Below, piece after piece: positions 1-11,365 of a stretch of 64,000 bases of DNA (within the stretch, counting starts at the first letter, position 1; every line of letters starts with the position of its first letter). The notes under the pieces are model-generated. The model saw only the letters and a list, made by a program, of their open reading frames with translations. It was not told the origin of the DNA and ran no database searches. The stretch lies in assembly GCA_020796225.1 (NCBI GenBank), contig CM036765.1, positions 4,606,228 through 4,670,227 of the forward strand, in the 5' to 3' direction. The DNA is from Arion vulgaris (Eukaryota > Mollusca > Gastropoda > Stylommatophora > Arionidae). The position numbers and the translations under genes were made by a program.

Positions 1-32
1 CAATGTATCTTGCAAGAAAGCAGCTGGGAATA
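1..32 (-). CDS. M13 peptidase exon (FPAAFLQ region), partial
   Basis: The minus strand has acceptor TTTTGATTTCAG followed by two bases that complete a Val codon, then FPAAFLQDTL. This matches the M13 segment 'NEIVFPAGILQPPFF' just upstream of the zinc site. The exon runs off the left edge. Its two-base start phase fits the exon at 4791-4849, which ends with one base (G). It is short, but position, phase and motif all agree. Confidence 0.8.
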
Positions 33-139
33 CTGAAATCAAAACAGAATACAGTTTGTATTACTCTCAGTAATAAGACTTTCTCTTCTACAATTATAAT
101 AATAAACATTTCCCTTTCCTTCTTATACAGTTACATAGG

Positions 140-560
140 GCCTGTAAACAATTTCTCCATACCGCTCTATCCTGGGCAACTCGTTCAATTTCCTTCATGG
201 AACTGAGACCATATTTCTTGTCTCTACTCAGCAAATTTCCTTCATGTTCGTCATGTCATTCTTCTTTTGAACCTTGCATCACACTTCAATCCTGCTTTGT
301 ATTCTTTGATCATTTCTTCTAAGGTGTGTCAACCTATATCCATCTTCTCCATCTTATAACAGTTGTTACTAGTGATTGATCAGACATTTCTCTGGTTTCA
401 TCACTTCTTCTGACTTCGTTCCATTTTATGTTCATTATTTTTCGCAGACATCTATTTTCAAACTCATTCAACTTGCTTTCTATATCTTTAGTCGTTTTAC
501 AACTCTCGCTGACATATGTTAGCATGCCTACAATATATAAGTCTCATTAATTTAAATATA
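140..560 (-). mobile_element. RTE-like LINE 3' fragment
   Basis: The minus strand encodes a degraded C-terminal reverse-transcriptase tail (CLRKIMNIKWNEVRR at about 420-460), typical of the region after the RT domain in RTE-type LINEs. Related fragments lie at 5490-5800 and 18580-20290 in the same orientation. Frames are broken and it is non-functional. Confidence 0.6.
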
Positions 561-1746
561 AATATATATTATGGAGAGCGGATGACCAAATTGTTATATT
601 TGGTTCAGTTTCATACAGAAAACATCTTGTGTTCAACCTTCTGGTAAGGTCAAACAGTTTTCGTCTTCTTTTTCTTCTTCTTCATCCTTCACCCCGAGGA
701 AAGCAAAGATCCGCAACCAAGACTTTATAAACCCGCCTACCCAAGGCCATCTTCTCCAGATCTCTCCCTCTCCCCACCTCCCATTTTCTTGCATTCCGTT
801 TCCAACTCTCACCTGCAGGTGTTTCTGGGTCTTCACTTAGAGGTAAGTTACCATGGAGGTTCAATCAGATAACCTGTCTCGTGATGCTGTCAGGGTGTTT
901 CCTCAGTGTGTGTCCTATCCATCGCCACCTTCTGCTCTGTATCCCTGGTTTCACTTGCCGTTGTCATGTTCTATGACACAGTTTCCTGTTTGTGGTCCTG
1001 CCATACCATCGCAGATGGAATATCCTGCGCAGGCATCTATTGATGAATGTCTGCAACCTTTTGATGTTCCCCTTAGTTGTTTTCCATGTCTCCGCTCCAT
1101 ACAGAAGGACAGCCTTGACATTTGAGTTAAATATCATTATCTTAGTTTTATTCCTGATCATTCTTGAATATTAATAACATTTTCCATATATGTAAACGTG
1201 TCCACCTCCTTTAATGGTGATCCTCTCAATATGAACGGGTCTCTGGAATTAGCATTTAATCTCAGGATCTTTATTTTTCCCCATGAATAATCAGACCCAG
1301 TTGTTGTGAGATTGTTTCTAGTTACGTTCCTTTTTCTTGCATCTGTTGATGGATGTGAGAGAGGAATGCTAGATCGTCTGAAAAATCTAAATCCTCCAAC
1401 TGACTCATCATGATCTACTTATTCCATTTCTCTCTTTGGCTGTTGTTGATCTCATTATCCAGTCAATAGCCAGCGGGAAAATGAAAGGTGATAGAAAGCA
1501 GCCCCGTTGCACACCTGGCTTTATTTCCACGACCTCGCTCTGTCAGTTTTCCTTCATTCAGTACTCTACCCGTTGTCGCCTCGTGGATTGTCTTTATTAG
1601 GTTGGTTAATTCTTTATTATCTGGGCGACGCCATAATGCCGTAGCAGTTTCCAGAGTGATTGCCTGTCTAGGCTTACCTGTCTAGGCTTACCTGTCAAGG
1701 AGATCAAATGCGTTTTCATAATCTACAAAATTGATATACCCTAGAG

Positions 1747-2108
1747 CAGTGGTTCTCAACCTTCCTAATGCCGCGACCCTTTAATACAGTTCCTCATGTT
1801 GTGATGACCACCAACCATAAAATTATTTTCGTTGCTACTTCATAACTGTAATTTTGCTACTGTTATGAATCGTAATGTAAATATATGATATGCAGGATGT
1901 ATTTTCATTATTACAAATTGAACATAATTAAAGCATAGTGATTAATCACAAACGCTGGGTACTCGTATGTAGGTGGACCCGTCTGGAGACGGATAGAGGA
2001 AGGGTGTCACGGTTCCTAAATATGTGTTTTCCAATGATCTTAGACTACCCATGAGATAAGGTCATTCGACCACCAAAGGGGTCGCAACCCACAGGTTGAG
2101 AACCACTG
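1747..2108. mobile_element. SPIN-like hAT MITE
   Basis: A 362-bp non-coding element with perfect 16-bp terminal inverted repeats (CAGTGGTTCTCAACCT). It is flanked by an exact 8-bp target duplication, CCCTAGAG, at 1739-1746 and 2109-2116, the size made by hAT transposases. From memory, the ends and internal text (GCCGCGACCCTTTAATACAG; GGGGTCGCAACCCACAGG) match the SPIN ('Space Invader') non-autonomous hAT family known from rodents, opossum, lizard, frog, a triatomine bug and a pond snail. It sits inside LINE A. Confidence 0.85.
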
Positions 2109-2363
2109 CCCTAGAGGGACGAGTTCCACTCGGTGCTCTGCTCCACTATGCCCCTAGAGGGACGAGTTCCACTCGGTGCTCTGCTCCACTATTCCCCTAG
2201 AGGGACGAGTTCCACTCGGTGCTCTGCTCCACTATGCCCCTAGAGGGACGAGTTCCACTCGGTGCTCTGCTCCACTATGCCCCTAGAGGACGAGTTCCAC
2301 TCAGTGCTCTGCTCCACTATGCCCTAGGGGGACGAGTTCCACTCGGTGCTCTGCTCCACTATG
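2109..2363. repeat. 43-bp tandem array, ~6 copies, made of LINE RT codons
   Basis: Period 43 (units begin at 2151, 2194, 2237 and 2280). On the minus strand a unit reads IVEQSTEWNSSL, which is part of the LINE A reverse transcriptase just before VDYENAFD. 43 is not a multiple of 3, so the array destroys the frame. The SPIN-like MITE is inserted at its left edge, and the MITE's target duplication is part of the unit. Confidence 0.9.
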
Positions 2364-2642
2364 ATTCGAATCGTTGATAGTTGATCCGTGCAGGAGCTTT
2401 TTTTTCTAAATCCTACCTGTTCATCTCATAGTACTGCATCTGCAGCTTACTTGGTTCTCACTAGGATGATTCGGCTTAGTATTTTACCTGATACAGGCAG
2501 GAGCATTATTCCTCTATAGTTCGAGCATTCTTGCAGAAAATGATTTTTGTTTTTTTTGTAGTTTGACTTTATAGCCCTCTCTCCATTCTTTTGGTATTTC
2601 TTCGCTCTCCCTAATTTGTCCTTTCTCCTCTCCCAAATTTTC

Positions 2643-4080
2643 CTAGCAAGCCATGTAGCATGTCTGTTGAGATGTCAGCATTGTAGCATGTCTGTTGAGA
2701 TGTCAGCATTGTAGCATGTCTGTTGAGATGTCAGCATTGTAGCATGTCTGTTGAGATGTCAGCATTGTAGCATGTCTGTTGAGATGTCAGCATTGTAGCA
2801 TGTCTGTTGAGATGTCAGCCATGTAGCATGTCTGTTGAGATGTCAGCCATGTAGCATGTCTGTTGAGATGTCAGCCATGTAGCATGTCTGTTGAGATGTC
2901 AGCATTGTAGCATGTCTGTTGAGATGTCAGCCATGTAGCATGTCTGTTGAGATGTCAGCATTGTAGCATGTCTGTTGAGATGTCAGCATTGTAGCATGTC
3001 TGTTGAGATGTCAGCCATGTAGCATGTCTGTTGAGATGTCAGCCATGTAGCATGTCTGTTGAGATGTCAGCATTGTAGCATGTCTGTTGAGATGTCAGCA
3101 TTGTAGCATGTCTGTTGAGATGTCAGCATTGTAGCATGTCTGTTGAGATGTCAGCCATGTAGCATGTCTGTTGAGATGTCAGCATTGTAGCATGTCTGTT
3201 GAGATGTCAGCATTGTAGCATGTCTGTTGAGATGTCAGCCATGTAGCATGTCTGTTGAGATGTCAGCCATGTAGCATGTCTGTTGAGATGTCAGCCATGT
3301 AGCATGTCTGTTGAGATGTCAGCATGTGCATGTCTGTTGAGATGTCAGCCATGTAGTATGTCTGTTGAGATGTCAGCATTGTAGCATGTCTGTTGAGATG
3401 TCAGCATTGTAGCATGTCTGTTGAGATGTCAGCCATGTAGCATGTCTGTTGAGATGTCAGCCATGTAGCATGTCTGTTGAGATGTCAGCCATGTAGCATG
3501 TCTGTTGAGATGTCAGCATTGTAGCATGTCTGTTGAGATGTCAGCATTGTAGCATGTCTGTTGAGATGTCAGCATTGTAGCATGTCTGTTGAGATGTCAG
3601 CATTGTAGCATGTCTGTTGAGATGTCAGCATTGTAGCATATCTGTTGAGATGTCAGCATTGTAGCATGTCTGTTGAGATGTCAGCATTGTAGCATGTCTG
3701 TTGAGATGTCAGCATTGTAGCATGTCTGTTGAGATGTCAGCATTGTAGCATGTCTGTTGAGATGTCAGCATTGTAGCATGTCTGTTGAGATGTCAGCATT
3801 GTAGCATCTCTGTTGAGATGTCAGCATTGTAGCATGTCTGTTGAGATGTCAGCATTGTAGCATGTCTGTTGAGATGTCAGCATTGTAGCATGTCTGTTGA
3901 GATGTCAGCATTGTAGCATGTCTGTTGAGATGTCAGCATTGTAGCATGTCTGTTGAGATGTCAGCCATGTAGCATGTCTGTTGAGATGTCAGCATTGTAG
4001 CATGTCTGTTGAGATGTCAGCCATGTAGCATGTTTGTTGAGATGTCAGCATTGTAGCATGTCTGTTGAGATGTCAGCATT
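2643..4080. repeat. 28-bp minisatellite, ~51 copies, seeded from LINE RT codons
   Basis: Unit GTAGCATGTCTGTTGAGATG plus TCAGCATT or TCAGCCAT; the period of 28 was checked at 2655 and 2683. On the minus strand it encodes ADISTDML, which continues directly from the LINE A text GPDGIPAKAIMA at 4085-4130 and into the 'HGLLGKIW' text at 2630-2655. The array therefore grew in place inside the LINE. Two unit variants (CATT and CCAT) are interspersed. Confidence 0.95.
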
Positions 4081-4379
4081 TGCCATTATGGCCTTTGCAG
4101 GAATACCATCTGGGCCTGTAGCTTAACCATTTCGTAGTTGAAGAATGGCTGTGTTTATTTCCACTTTTCTTGGCTTGCTACGGTCATATTACAACTATGT
4201 CAAATCATAAACGAACAAGCCGCGCTTTCGAGACAACAACATTGAGCATGACTGTAGATCACCGCTGCCTCAGTGCTTCTCGTGATTGGCTGAGCAACAG
4301 ATAACTCATACGATTATCATATTAAAACTCAATTAATATGCGTTAAATGATTGAATCTGGAATTCTGTGTGTGGAATGG

Positions 4380-4745
4380 GTGGACAGTATTCGAGATCAC
4401 ATCTCAAGAAAATGACTTGGCTGTACACACCTGGACATGCTGGAGTGCAGGGTAACGAGCCTGTTGACTTTCTTGCAAACAATGCCCCAACTCAAGCTGG
4501 CTGAAGTATGGACAGAGACGATGTCATCAATGAGGTACGCTCTCATTTATGTGATAGGGGCGAGTCTCAGACACTGGAACGAGTGCGAGAATTTGGAGTC
4601 AAGTTTTACATGCCAGACAGTGTCACTATCTGGTAGAGGAGAAGATACACTAATCAGCTTCTCATGGGTACGGTGAGCAAATGAACTTTAGGATGGCTGC
4701 TGCAGCGGAGGACGATCACGCACGGAATGCACACTGTGCCATGAC
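4380..4745 (+). mobile_element. RNase H-bearing LINE fragment
   Basis: The plus strand reads TWLYTPGHAGVQGNE..., the C-terminal RNase H signature (PGHxGxxGNE.AD), followed by a tail similar to other I-like LINEs. It is frameshifted and short, and lies about 45 bp from the M13 exon at 4791. Confidence 0.7.
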
Positions 4746-4790
4746 TTCGATCGTATAACATAAACGGACATGCAAACAACAATTACTAAC

Positions 4791-4849
4791 CTATTTCATT
4801 GTCTTCAATATCGTACTGAGCATTGACAACTTCAGAATTAATCGTCCAT
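4791..4849 (-). CDS. M13 peptidase exon (VVNAQY)
   Basis: 59 bp. Acceptor TTTTTCATTGACAG; donor GTTAGT. It starts by completing an Arg codon and encodes WTINSEVVNAQYDIEDNEI. This aligns with the M13 block 'W...VVNAFY....NEIVFP' that helps bind substrate backbone. NAQY replaces the more usual NAFY or NAYY. Its end phase (one base) fits exon 1-32, and its start phase fits exon 6773-6876. Confidence 0.88.
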
Positions 4850-5164
4850 CTGTCAATGAAAAATAGCATGACATAAACAGCTGAGATGAAAAAATAATAA
4901 TAAAGACATTTTTATTTTCAGATAAATTCACTATAAATAAATGTTTATGCTATACTTCTTGTGGGCGCAGTGCCGGATTAAACCAGCGCGGGGCCGTAAC
5001 AAATGTTACCAATAGACCCTAGGTTTTGTATGATAATAAAATAAAACACAACTTTTATAAACAAAATTTTCTCGATTAATGTGAACAAATTTAGAGATAA
5101 CATTCTTCAGCACACTTAGCTACCACATTCAGTGAATGTGCCAAGCATGGAACATATTCTGCGT

Positions 5165-5390
5165 ACTTATTTATCTCGTGCTTGTAAGCTTGTAATTTTA
5201 CAAGCTAAAATTTTCTGCTCTAGGCGCGAGGCCTCCAGAAACACACATATGTTTTTCCACTGCCTTATTAAATGTCCATGCTTCACACCATACGTTGCCA
5301 CTGAGAACATGCATTCTCTTAGTATTCTGATCTTTGTTTTCATATCCGCTCTATTACATACAATGAAGAAAATTACAAATCAAATGAGAT
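5165..5390 (-). mobile_element. LINE RT C-terminal fragment (LINE F)
   Basis: The minus strand reads KTKIRILRECMFSVATYGVK, the post-RT 'ATYGCETW' region. Related copies are at 37510-37690 and 52400-52960. Degenerate. Confidence 0.5.
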
Positions 5391-5489
5391 GAGGAATACT
5401 ATAGGCACATATAATGTGAGATACTACAATCAAATAAGATAGGAAGAACTACAAGCAAATAAGATATATATATATATATATCTTCCTCT

Positions 5490-5800
5490 CGTACCGTTAT
5501 ATTATGGTCTGCAAATAATTTCTCTATACCGCACTGTCCTTGTCAACTCATTCAATCTCCTCTATGTAATCTGATACTTCTCGATCCTAAAGTTCTTTTC
5601 AATGATATCCTAAGGCGTCCTTTCTTTCTTGAACCATATGCCTCCCACTTCAATGTCTGCTTTGTGATTCTTTAATTATTTCTTCTTAGCGTATACCCAG
5701 CATATCTCCATCTTCACTTTCTTATAACAGTTGCCACTAGTGGTGGGCCAGACATTTCTCCAATTATCCCTTCTGAATTCGTTCTATTTTATATAAGATT
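5490..5800 (-). mobile_element. RTE-like LINE 3' fragment
   Basis: Nucleotide similarity to 140-420 of this window in the same orientation (shared text such as ACATTTCTC after AGTGG/GTGAT, and CATATCTCCATCTTC). A short (TA)n tract precedes it at about 5464-5480. Confidence 0.5.
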
Positions 5801-5884
5801 AAAATTACTACAATCAAGAAGCATGAAGAGTACTCTAATCAAAATAGTATAATAATTTTGACCAACATATGCCTCGCCTGTGCA

Positions 5885-6720
5885 GGATACTACAACTGTG
5901 ATGGTATGACATGACTACAAACATGGAGCTGTGGAACAGAACGGGACAACGGCAGGTGAAACAATAAGTATGAGACATAAGCTAGCGATGGATAGGACAC
6001 ACACTGAGGAAACCTCCTGATAGCATTACGAGACTGGCATTCCGATGGAACCCCCAAGGTAATAGAGGTAAGGGAAGAGCAAGTATCACATGAAGGCAGA
6101 AGCTGGAGATGGAATGCAAGATAATGGAGAGAGGAAGAGGGAAAGATCTGGAAATGAAAGGCATTGGATAGATGAGCTTGGAAGGTCTTGGTTGCGGACC
6201 TATCCCTGACTACGGTTGAAGGGAAAAGAAGCATTAGATAGATGAGCTTGGAAGGTCTTGGTTGCGGACCTATCCCTGACTACGGTTGAAGGGAAAAGAA
6301 GCATTGGATAGATGAGCTTGGAAGGTCTTGGTTGCGGACCTATCCCTGACTACGGTTGAAGGGTAAAGAAGCATTGGATAGATGAGCTTGGAAGGTCTTG
6401 GTTGCGGACCTATCCCTGACTACGGTTGAAGGGAAAGAAGCATTGATAGATGAGCTTGGAAGGTCTTGGTTGCGGACCTATCTGACTACGGTTGAAGGGA
6501 AAAGAAGCATTGGATATATGAGCTTGGAAGGTCTTGGTTGCGGACCTATCCCTGACTACGGTTGAAGGGTAAAGAAGCATTGGATAGATGAGCTTGGAAG
6601 GTCTTGGTTGCGGACCTATCCCTGACTACGGTTGAAGGGAAAAGAAGCATTAGATAGATGAGCTTGGAAGGTCTTGGTTGCGGACCTATCCTGACTACAG
6701 GTTGAAGGGAAAGAAAAGAA
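5885..6720 (+). mobile_element. RTE-like LINE 3' end expanded into a 70-bp array
   Basis: The plus strand encodes the LINE terminal text (TEETS..., AFRWNPQG, KVLVADLSLTTVEGK). From 6171 the last 70 bp (GATGAGCTTGGAAGGTCTTG...) repeat about 8 times; starts at 6171, 6241, 6311 and 6381 give an exact 70-bp period, later copies carrying small deletions. The array ends just before the donor of the exon at 6773. Confidence 0.8.
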
Positions 6721-6772
6721 GAAGAAGTATGATGATTACTAAACACAAATAATAACAAAAAAGATGTCCGAC

Positions 6773-6876
6773 CTATCTTTGTTGATTTTCTCCTTTAGCA
6801 TTTTGAAGCTATTCACCATAATATTGCTTGCAGATAACACATACATCGTGAAATACTCATCTTTCTTTTCTGGTAT
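6773..6876 (-). CDS. M13 peptidase exon (KKDEYFTMYVLSASN)
   Basis: 104 bp, starting in phase 0 after acceptor TTTGTTTACCAG and ending after two bases of an Arg codon before donor GTCGGA. It encodes IPEKKDEYFTMYVLSASN...LKEKINKD, the helical segment between the 'GYP..I' and 'VVNAFY' blocks of M13 enzymes. The phase joins exons 13992-14069 and 4791-4849 exactly. The donor is weaker than consensus at +4 to +6. Confidence 0.88.
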
Positions 6877-6939
6877 CTGGTAAACAAAGATGAACGAAGG
6901 TCATTGTCAGGTGTAATCTGGGGTTGCATATCATTAGTT

Positions 6940-7430
6940 TACTAGTTAGTCTTCTTCTTCTTCTTTTGTCGTCACACTGCTACCAGGTTGTTACCCAGTG
7001 TCGTAGTTTCTGTTTTTGTCTTGCGCTGCCCTGGTGGCTTCTTTTGTCGTCACACCGCTACCAGGTTGTTGTCCAGTGTTATGGTTTTCTGTTTTTGTCT
7101 TGCGCTGTTCTGGTGGCTTGAGTGATTGTTACTTTTGCCCTTTGATGGGTTTCTGCTATGCCACCTGACTATCTTTTTCGTGGTCTTCCTCTAACCTTCT
7201 GTCCTGATGTTCTTTTGTATAAGACTATATACTGTGGAGTTTGGATGCATTTCTCAATGTAATTCAAGTAAAGTTCTGTGCCAACTTTTTTTCTTATGCT
7301 GATGTTGGTGACTTGTCTTTTCTGGTTTGTTGGTAACTTTTCGCAGGTAGCGTATTTCACATGTAGTTATTTTTTTGACTGCGCTTTGCTCATTGTCCAT
7401 GTTTGGCTCTGGTAACACAAAGTAGGTATG
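6940..7430 (-). mobile_element. LINE B 3' fragment
   Basis: The minus strand reads RQVTNISIRKKVGTELYLNY followed downstream by a GRPRKR motif. It is colinear with the LINE B copy at 25420-25520 and 27294-27420 (RKVTINTRKDRVAKISIRK). A 70-bp stretch (TTGTCGTCACACYGCTACCAGG...) is duplicated near 6970-7110. Confidence 0.7.
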
Positions 7431-7475
7431 CAAATGCTGTTGATCATCTGTTGCTTAGCTGTCAGTGAGATTTTT

Positions 7476-7650
7476 GGATGTCTTAGCAATGGGGCTAGCT
7501 GGTAGGTTACAGCATTTGTGGATGTCTTAGCAATGGGGCTAGCTAGTAGATTACAGCATTTGTGGATGTCTTAGCAATGGGGCTAGCTAGTAGGTTACAG
7601 CATTTGTGGATGTCTTAGCAATGGGGCTAGCTAGTAGGTTACAGCATTTA
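7476..7650. repeat. 44-bp tandem repeat, 4 copies
   Basis: Unit GGATGTCTTAGCAATGGGGC TAGCTAGTAGGTTACAGCAT TTGT, with starts at 7476, 7520 and 7564. Intronic, of unknown origin. Confidence 0.9.
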
Positions 7651-7704
7651 CTTAACAGCCAGTTTAATAGTCAATAACTAATAACAATTAACATATAGAG
7701 GCAT

Positions 7705-8302
7705 GCCGGGTTCTTTGTGGCGTAGAGGTTATGTCATCGTCTCTCGTTACAAAGGTACTTGGTTCGTTCCTTCGTGGAACTATTAGGATATGTATCCAGA
7801 GCTCCCTGATCTCAGCGTAGGTGGGATCGAATTCCTAGTCCTATCGAAGACGGACGATAAAACGTTGGTCCCGTGTTCAAGCTGAGCACGTAAAAGAACA
7901 CTAGGCAGTTAAAAATAGAGAAGAGCAGGCTGGAAAACCGCTGCTCATGCAAAATTCATTAGAAAAATTTTTTAAATAAAATTCCCGACAAAATATCTTT
8001 ATCATCTTCAAAATTACATCGGGGAACTTCGTCTGTGCTACGGAGTTCGTACACCGTCACCGAGATTTTCCTATGTAAGAAAGAGATGGAAGCACACATG
8101 GTTACTCACCGAAGTGCAATGTAAGAAAGAGATGGAAGCACACATGGTTACTCACCGAAGTGCAATGTAAGAAAGAGATGGAAGCACACATGGTTACTCA
8201 CCGAAGTGCAATGTAAGAAAGAGATGGAAGCACACATGGTTACTCACCGAAGTGCAATGTAAGAAAGAGATGGAAGCACACATGGTTACTCACCGAAGTG
8301 CA
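7705..8302 (+). mobile_element. SINE S2 copy with 46-bp array
   Basis: The tRNA-like head has an A-box-like TGGCGTAGAGG (about 7718) and B-box-like GGTTCGTTCC (about 7760). The body contains AGAAGAGCAGGCTGGAAAAC and the tail-side text CATCTTCAAAATTACATC. From about 8072 a 46-bp tail segment (AATGTAAGAAAGAGATGGAAGCACACATGG...) repeats about 5 times. The copy continues at 13262 after the LTR element inserted into it. Confidence 0.85.
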
Positions 8303-8419
8303 AGTGAAGTAAAATTGACTATATTTTAATAACAGTTTGTACACTTTGAGTCAATATAATCGCAGCTTTTCTGCTTTGGATACGAACGATACTTGTACTA
8401 GGGTGGACTGTTCTTTAAT

Positions 8420-10255
8420 ATGGCTCACCGTGGAACTAGAGGAAATAGGGCCGGTGAGGATGCGACGTTGGAGGTACTGCCTCCTGTACTGGCACCTCCC
8501 GCAGCCGTGGTGGAATCTCCGGTTTTGGATGGATATGGCTGTTCATCTGTTCCAGTGCCGTCTTATCCTACTGCATGGAACGTCCCTCGTCCTCCATGTC
8601 GGCCCCCACGGACATTTGGGGTTCGTGATGGTCCCTCTGGGGATGAGTTTGAGCGGGACATTCGACATTACTGGACGTACTATGGGCTGGAAGGTCAGGA
8701 TAGGGTCAATGCGCTTTTCGAGCACGTCTCCGATTCAGTCCGTAGGGAACTTGCCATACAAATGATGACGGTGAAGGACCCAGAGTCCCTGTTGACAGGC
8801 CTCCTGGGTGTGTTTGGTGACAATAGATCAGCTCATGCGCTACTGTCAGCTTTCTTTCGCTCCTCTCAGGGAGCTGGAGAGTCGTGCCTCGACTACTCTC
8901 ATCGTTTGGCTGGCCTTTTTGCAAAGGTGACTGCAGCTCAGACCCGGGAAGGGTCAGTACCCTCGATCCCAATAATCTGAGGATCATTTGTAGCGTCCCT
9001 TAATAATAAATTATGTTCCGGCATGCTGATGTCCAAAGTTGCAGGAGCACCCTCCACTACCTTCCTGCAATGCAGAGATGAGGCCTTGAGATGGGAATCT
9101 AATCCCATCCCCGCGACATTCCCCGTCTCGATTTCCAGAATGCAACAGCGCGTGGACTACCTGGACTCCGGGGTGGCGGAACGCCACTATGTGACAAGCT
9201 GCCGATTTCCTACCGAAACCCTCCCCACTGCACCTCGTTCTGGTCAGAACGATTTTTGTCAGACTCGACTACAGGGTAACGCGAGACGCAATAGAATAGA
9301 GCAAGCAGGGGGTAATTATGGTTATTTCCCTTTCCACGACCATTCCCCAAGTTCACGATCCGGGATTCCCAGTGTCATGGCCCCTGTTAGTATAGTAGGT
9401 CATGGGTCGAATGATGGACGGATTCTCCCTCCGTCTGGTACCCGTGTGTCAGTTTACGGGTACAAGGGGAGGCAAATTGATACGTATGAATCCACGTCTG
9501 ATGAAATGAGTGAGGATCCAGGTTTTCTTCAGGTCCATTCCTGTATGCCAGAAACCGAGTGTCACGAATATCCAGGTCATGAGTGTCATGACTTGAGCCA
9601 TCGTAAGTTGCGCGAGGAACAAATTTTCCAGCAAATTTGGGATAATATATATCCTGTGAAGAATGACGTGGATATGATAGTTTCTGAAAGTGATAAGGTT
9701 GGTACTATACCGAACTTCTTATTGGATTCTCCCTACGAGGCGGATGATGATTTTCAGGAAAGTATCAATTTGGTATCCGCTGTTGATAGGTCATGTGATG
9801 AGTCGGATATTTTACATAATTTTCTCTGTATAGCAGAGGATGCTTCTCACGATAGCGAAAACATTGTATCCGTTGTTGATGAGCCTAATACTCCCCAAAA
9901 TGTTCCATGCGTCGTCGAAGAGCAGTTTCCAGACAGGCAGAACCATCCATTATCCGTTTGTGCAACTAGCAAGGAACAAGATGTTGGACAGCAAACTACT
10001 GGTGTACCTGTGGTTAGTGACCACGATTACGTAGAGTGTGAAATGGTGATATCTACTATTAGTTCAGAGGAGGTGCAGAATGTGCAACCAACGAGTCAAT
10101 CGCCACCTTTTGTAAAGCCCCTCCATGACTACGGACAGCGTGTAAGATATGTAAGTTCTGCAGGTTTTAAGCGGTCAGCATTTTTAAAAAGAAACTCATC
10201 TACTTCATCCAAATGGGACAGTAAGAGCAGAGTCAAGGAACAAGAATGCAACTAG
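8420..10255 (+). pseudogene. Gag-like capsid protein, one in-frame TGA
   Basis: One reading frame of about 611 codons from ATG at 8420, broken by a single TGA at 8978-8980. Residues 1-75 are Pro/Ala-rich. About 75-185 is a helical capsid-like region (FERDIRHYWTYYGLEGQDRV; FFRSSQGAGESCLDYSHRLA). Just after the stop the same frame gives FVASLNNKLCSGMLM and STTFLQCRDEALRWE, the Ty3-type Gag signature (L.D.F...L....LR..EALRWE). The last ~400 residues are acidic and unlike known domains, with no CCHC zinc knuckle seen. The near-intact frame suggests fairly recent activity or selection; the TGA may be a mutation or a readthrough site. Confidence 0.7.
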
Positions 10256-11365
10256 TGCGAGTTCTAAGATTACTAATGCAGGATTTCAGAAATTAAACAA
10301 TGCTAATGCAAAAGTGAAACGGAGAGGAAATAATAAGATATTACGGGTTAATTCGAAAAAATGTAAACACACCTGGGAGGACTCAACTAGTAAGTGGCGG
10401 TTATTTAAACGAAAGGTTCCTGACCGTTGCAGTCAGTATGGCGGGGTGCGGAGAAAGGAAAGGTGGCCTCGGTCCATTTGTAGAGAAACCGCAGAAGAGA
10501 ATTAAATCGAAGCAGGTTCAAGATTCGTCTGTCAAGAGACGAATCAATTGACATGTCTAGTTCAGTGACATGTCAATAACGACACAAGTAATTGGCGAAG
10601 TTACGAAGATAGATCGCAACCAAGAAAAAATAATGGTTACAGGATCCAACGAGTGTGCATACAGGCACGCAAAAGGTGATAATCTCCATGTAGACAATGG
10701 TAATGAAAATATATGTAACTCTATGCAGAAAAGCTTAAGAATGTCTGGGTCAGATACTGAAATTTTAAGTTCAGGTTATGAGCAAAATATTAGGTTCAAT
10801 GCGAAATGTGATTTTAAAATCTGCTCAGATTCAGAGCCAGTGCAACAGCGTGCGCAACTTGTGCGAAATTTTGTTGGTCAGATAGACTATGCTTTGTATC
10901 AAAGAGGTGTGCGTCCACTCCATGGCCAGGCCTGTACAATGGAACACTATAGTAGTAATTGGGTTCTTTCTGCTAATTTTTAGTGCTAGTGCCCTTTGTT
11001 CCCATCAGCATGATTTGCAAGGGTTGATTCCTTCCATTTACGGGCAAGGGTATAGTCCTTGTCTTCTCCATTTAATGATTGGGGTCTTCATGATCCATGA
11101 CAAAATACTTCGGAGTAGATGTTGTGAAGTTGGTACACGGGATCCCACTGATGTAACAACCAGGGACGGCCCCGTGGGGAAGGCAGTTGATCATGATGAC
11201 AACCAGGATTTTGGCGATTTCCACAAATATACAGGAACCCAATGTTCCAAAACAGGCCTGATGTCGACGATGAGGTTGAAACAGATCAGGGAAATATTTG
11301 AATTGTTGTCTACATTCTGGGGGATTATAACGATAGATCGTCATGGATCTGTCAGGATCATTTAA
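10256..11365 (+). pseudogene. Eroded downstream frames of the gag element
   Basis: Short open stretches follow the gag-like frame: a basic segment at 10314-10505 (KRRGNNKILRVNSKKCKHTW), another at 10570-10983, and an overlapping one at 10889-11365. None shows a known retroelement domain. Frames change between them, which fits decay of a longer polyprotein or a non-coding interior. Confidence 0.4.

Larger units (their letters stand above)
637..4190 (-). mobile_element. RTE-like LINE (LINE A), RT to 3' end, disrupted by arrays and a MITE
   Basis: Read from 4190 down to 637, the minus strand gives RT landmarks in order: GPDGIPAKAI (about 4090-4130), NYRGIMLLPVSGKIL (about 2470-2520), VDYENAFDLLDR (about 1690-1730), LEDLDFSDDLAF (FADD-type catalytic box, about 1370-1405), VLLYGAETW (about 1080-1115), and the terminal [13 protein letters not shown] and LVADLC motifs (about 690-920). 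The coding sequence is broken by frameshifts. It is interrupted by a 28-bp array, a 43-bp array and a hAT MITE, the two arrays being built from the element's own RT codons. Confidence 0.8.

Noticed and set aside
2643..4080. CRISPR-like regular repeats
   Set aside because: Head-to-tail tandem units with no unique spacers, inside a eukaryotic LINE.
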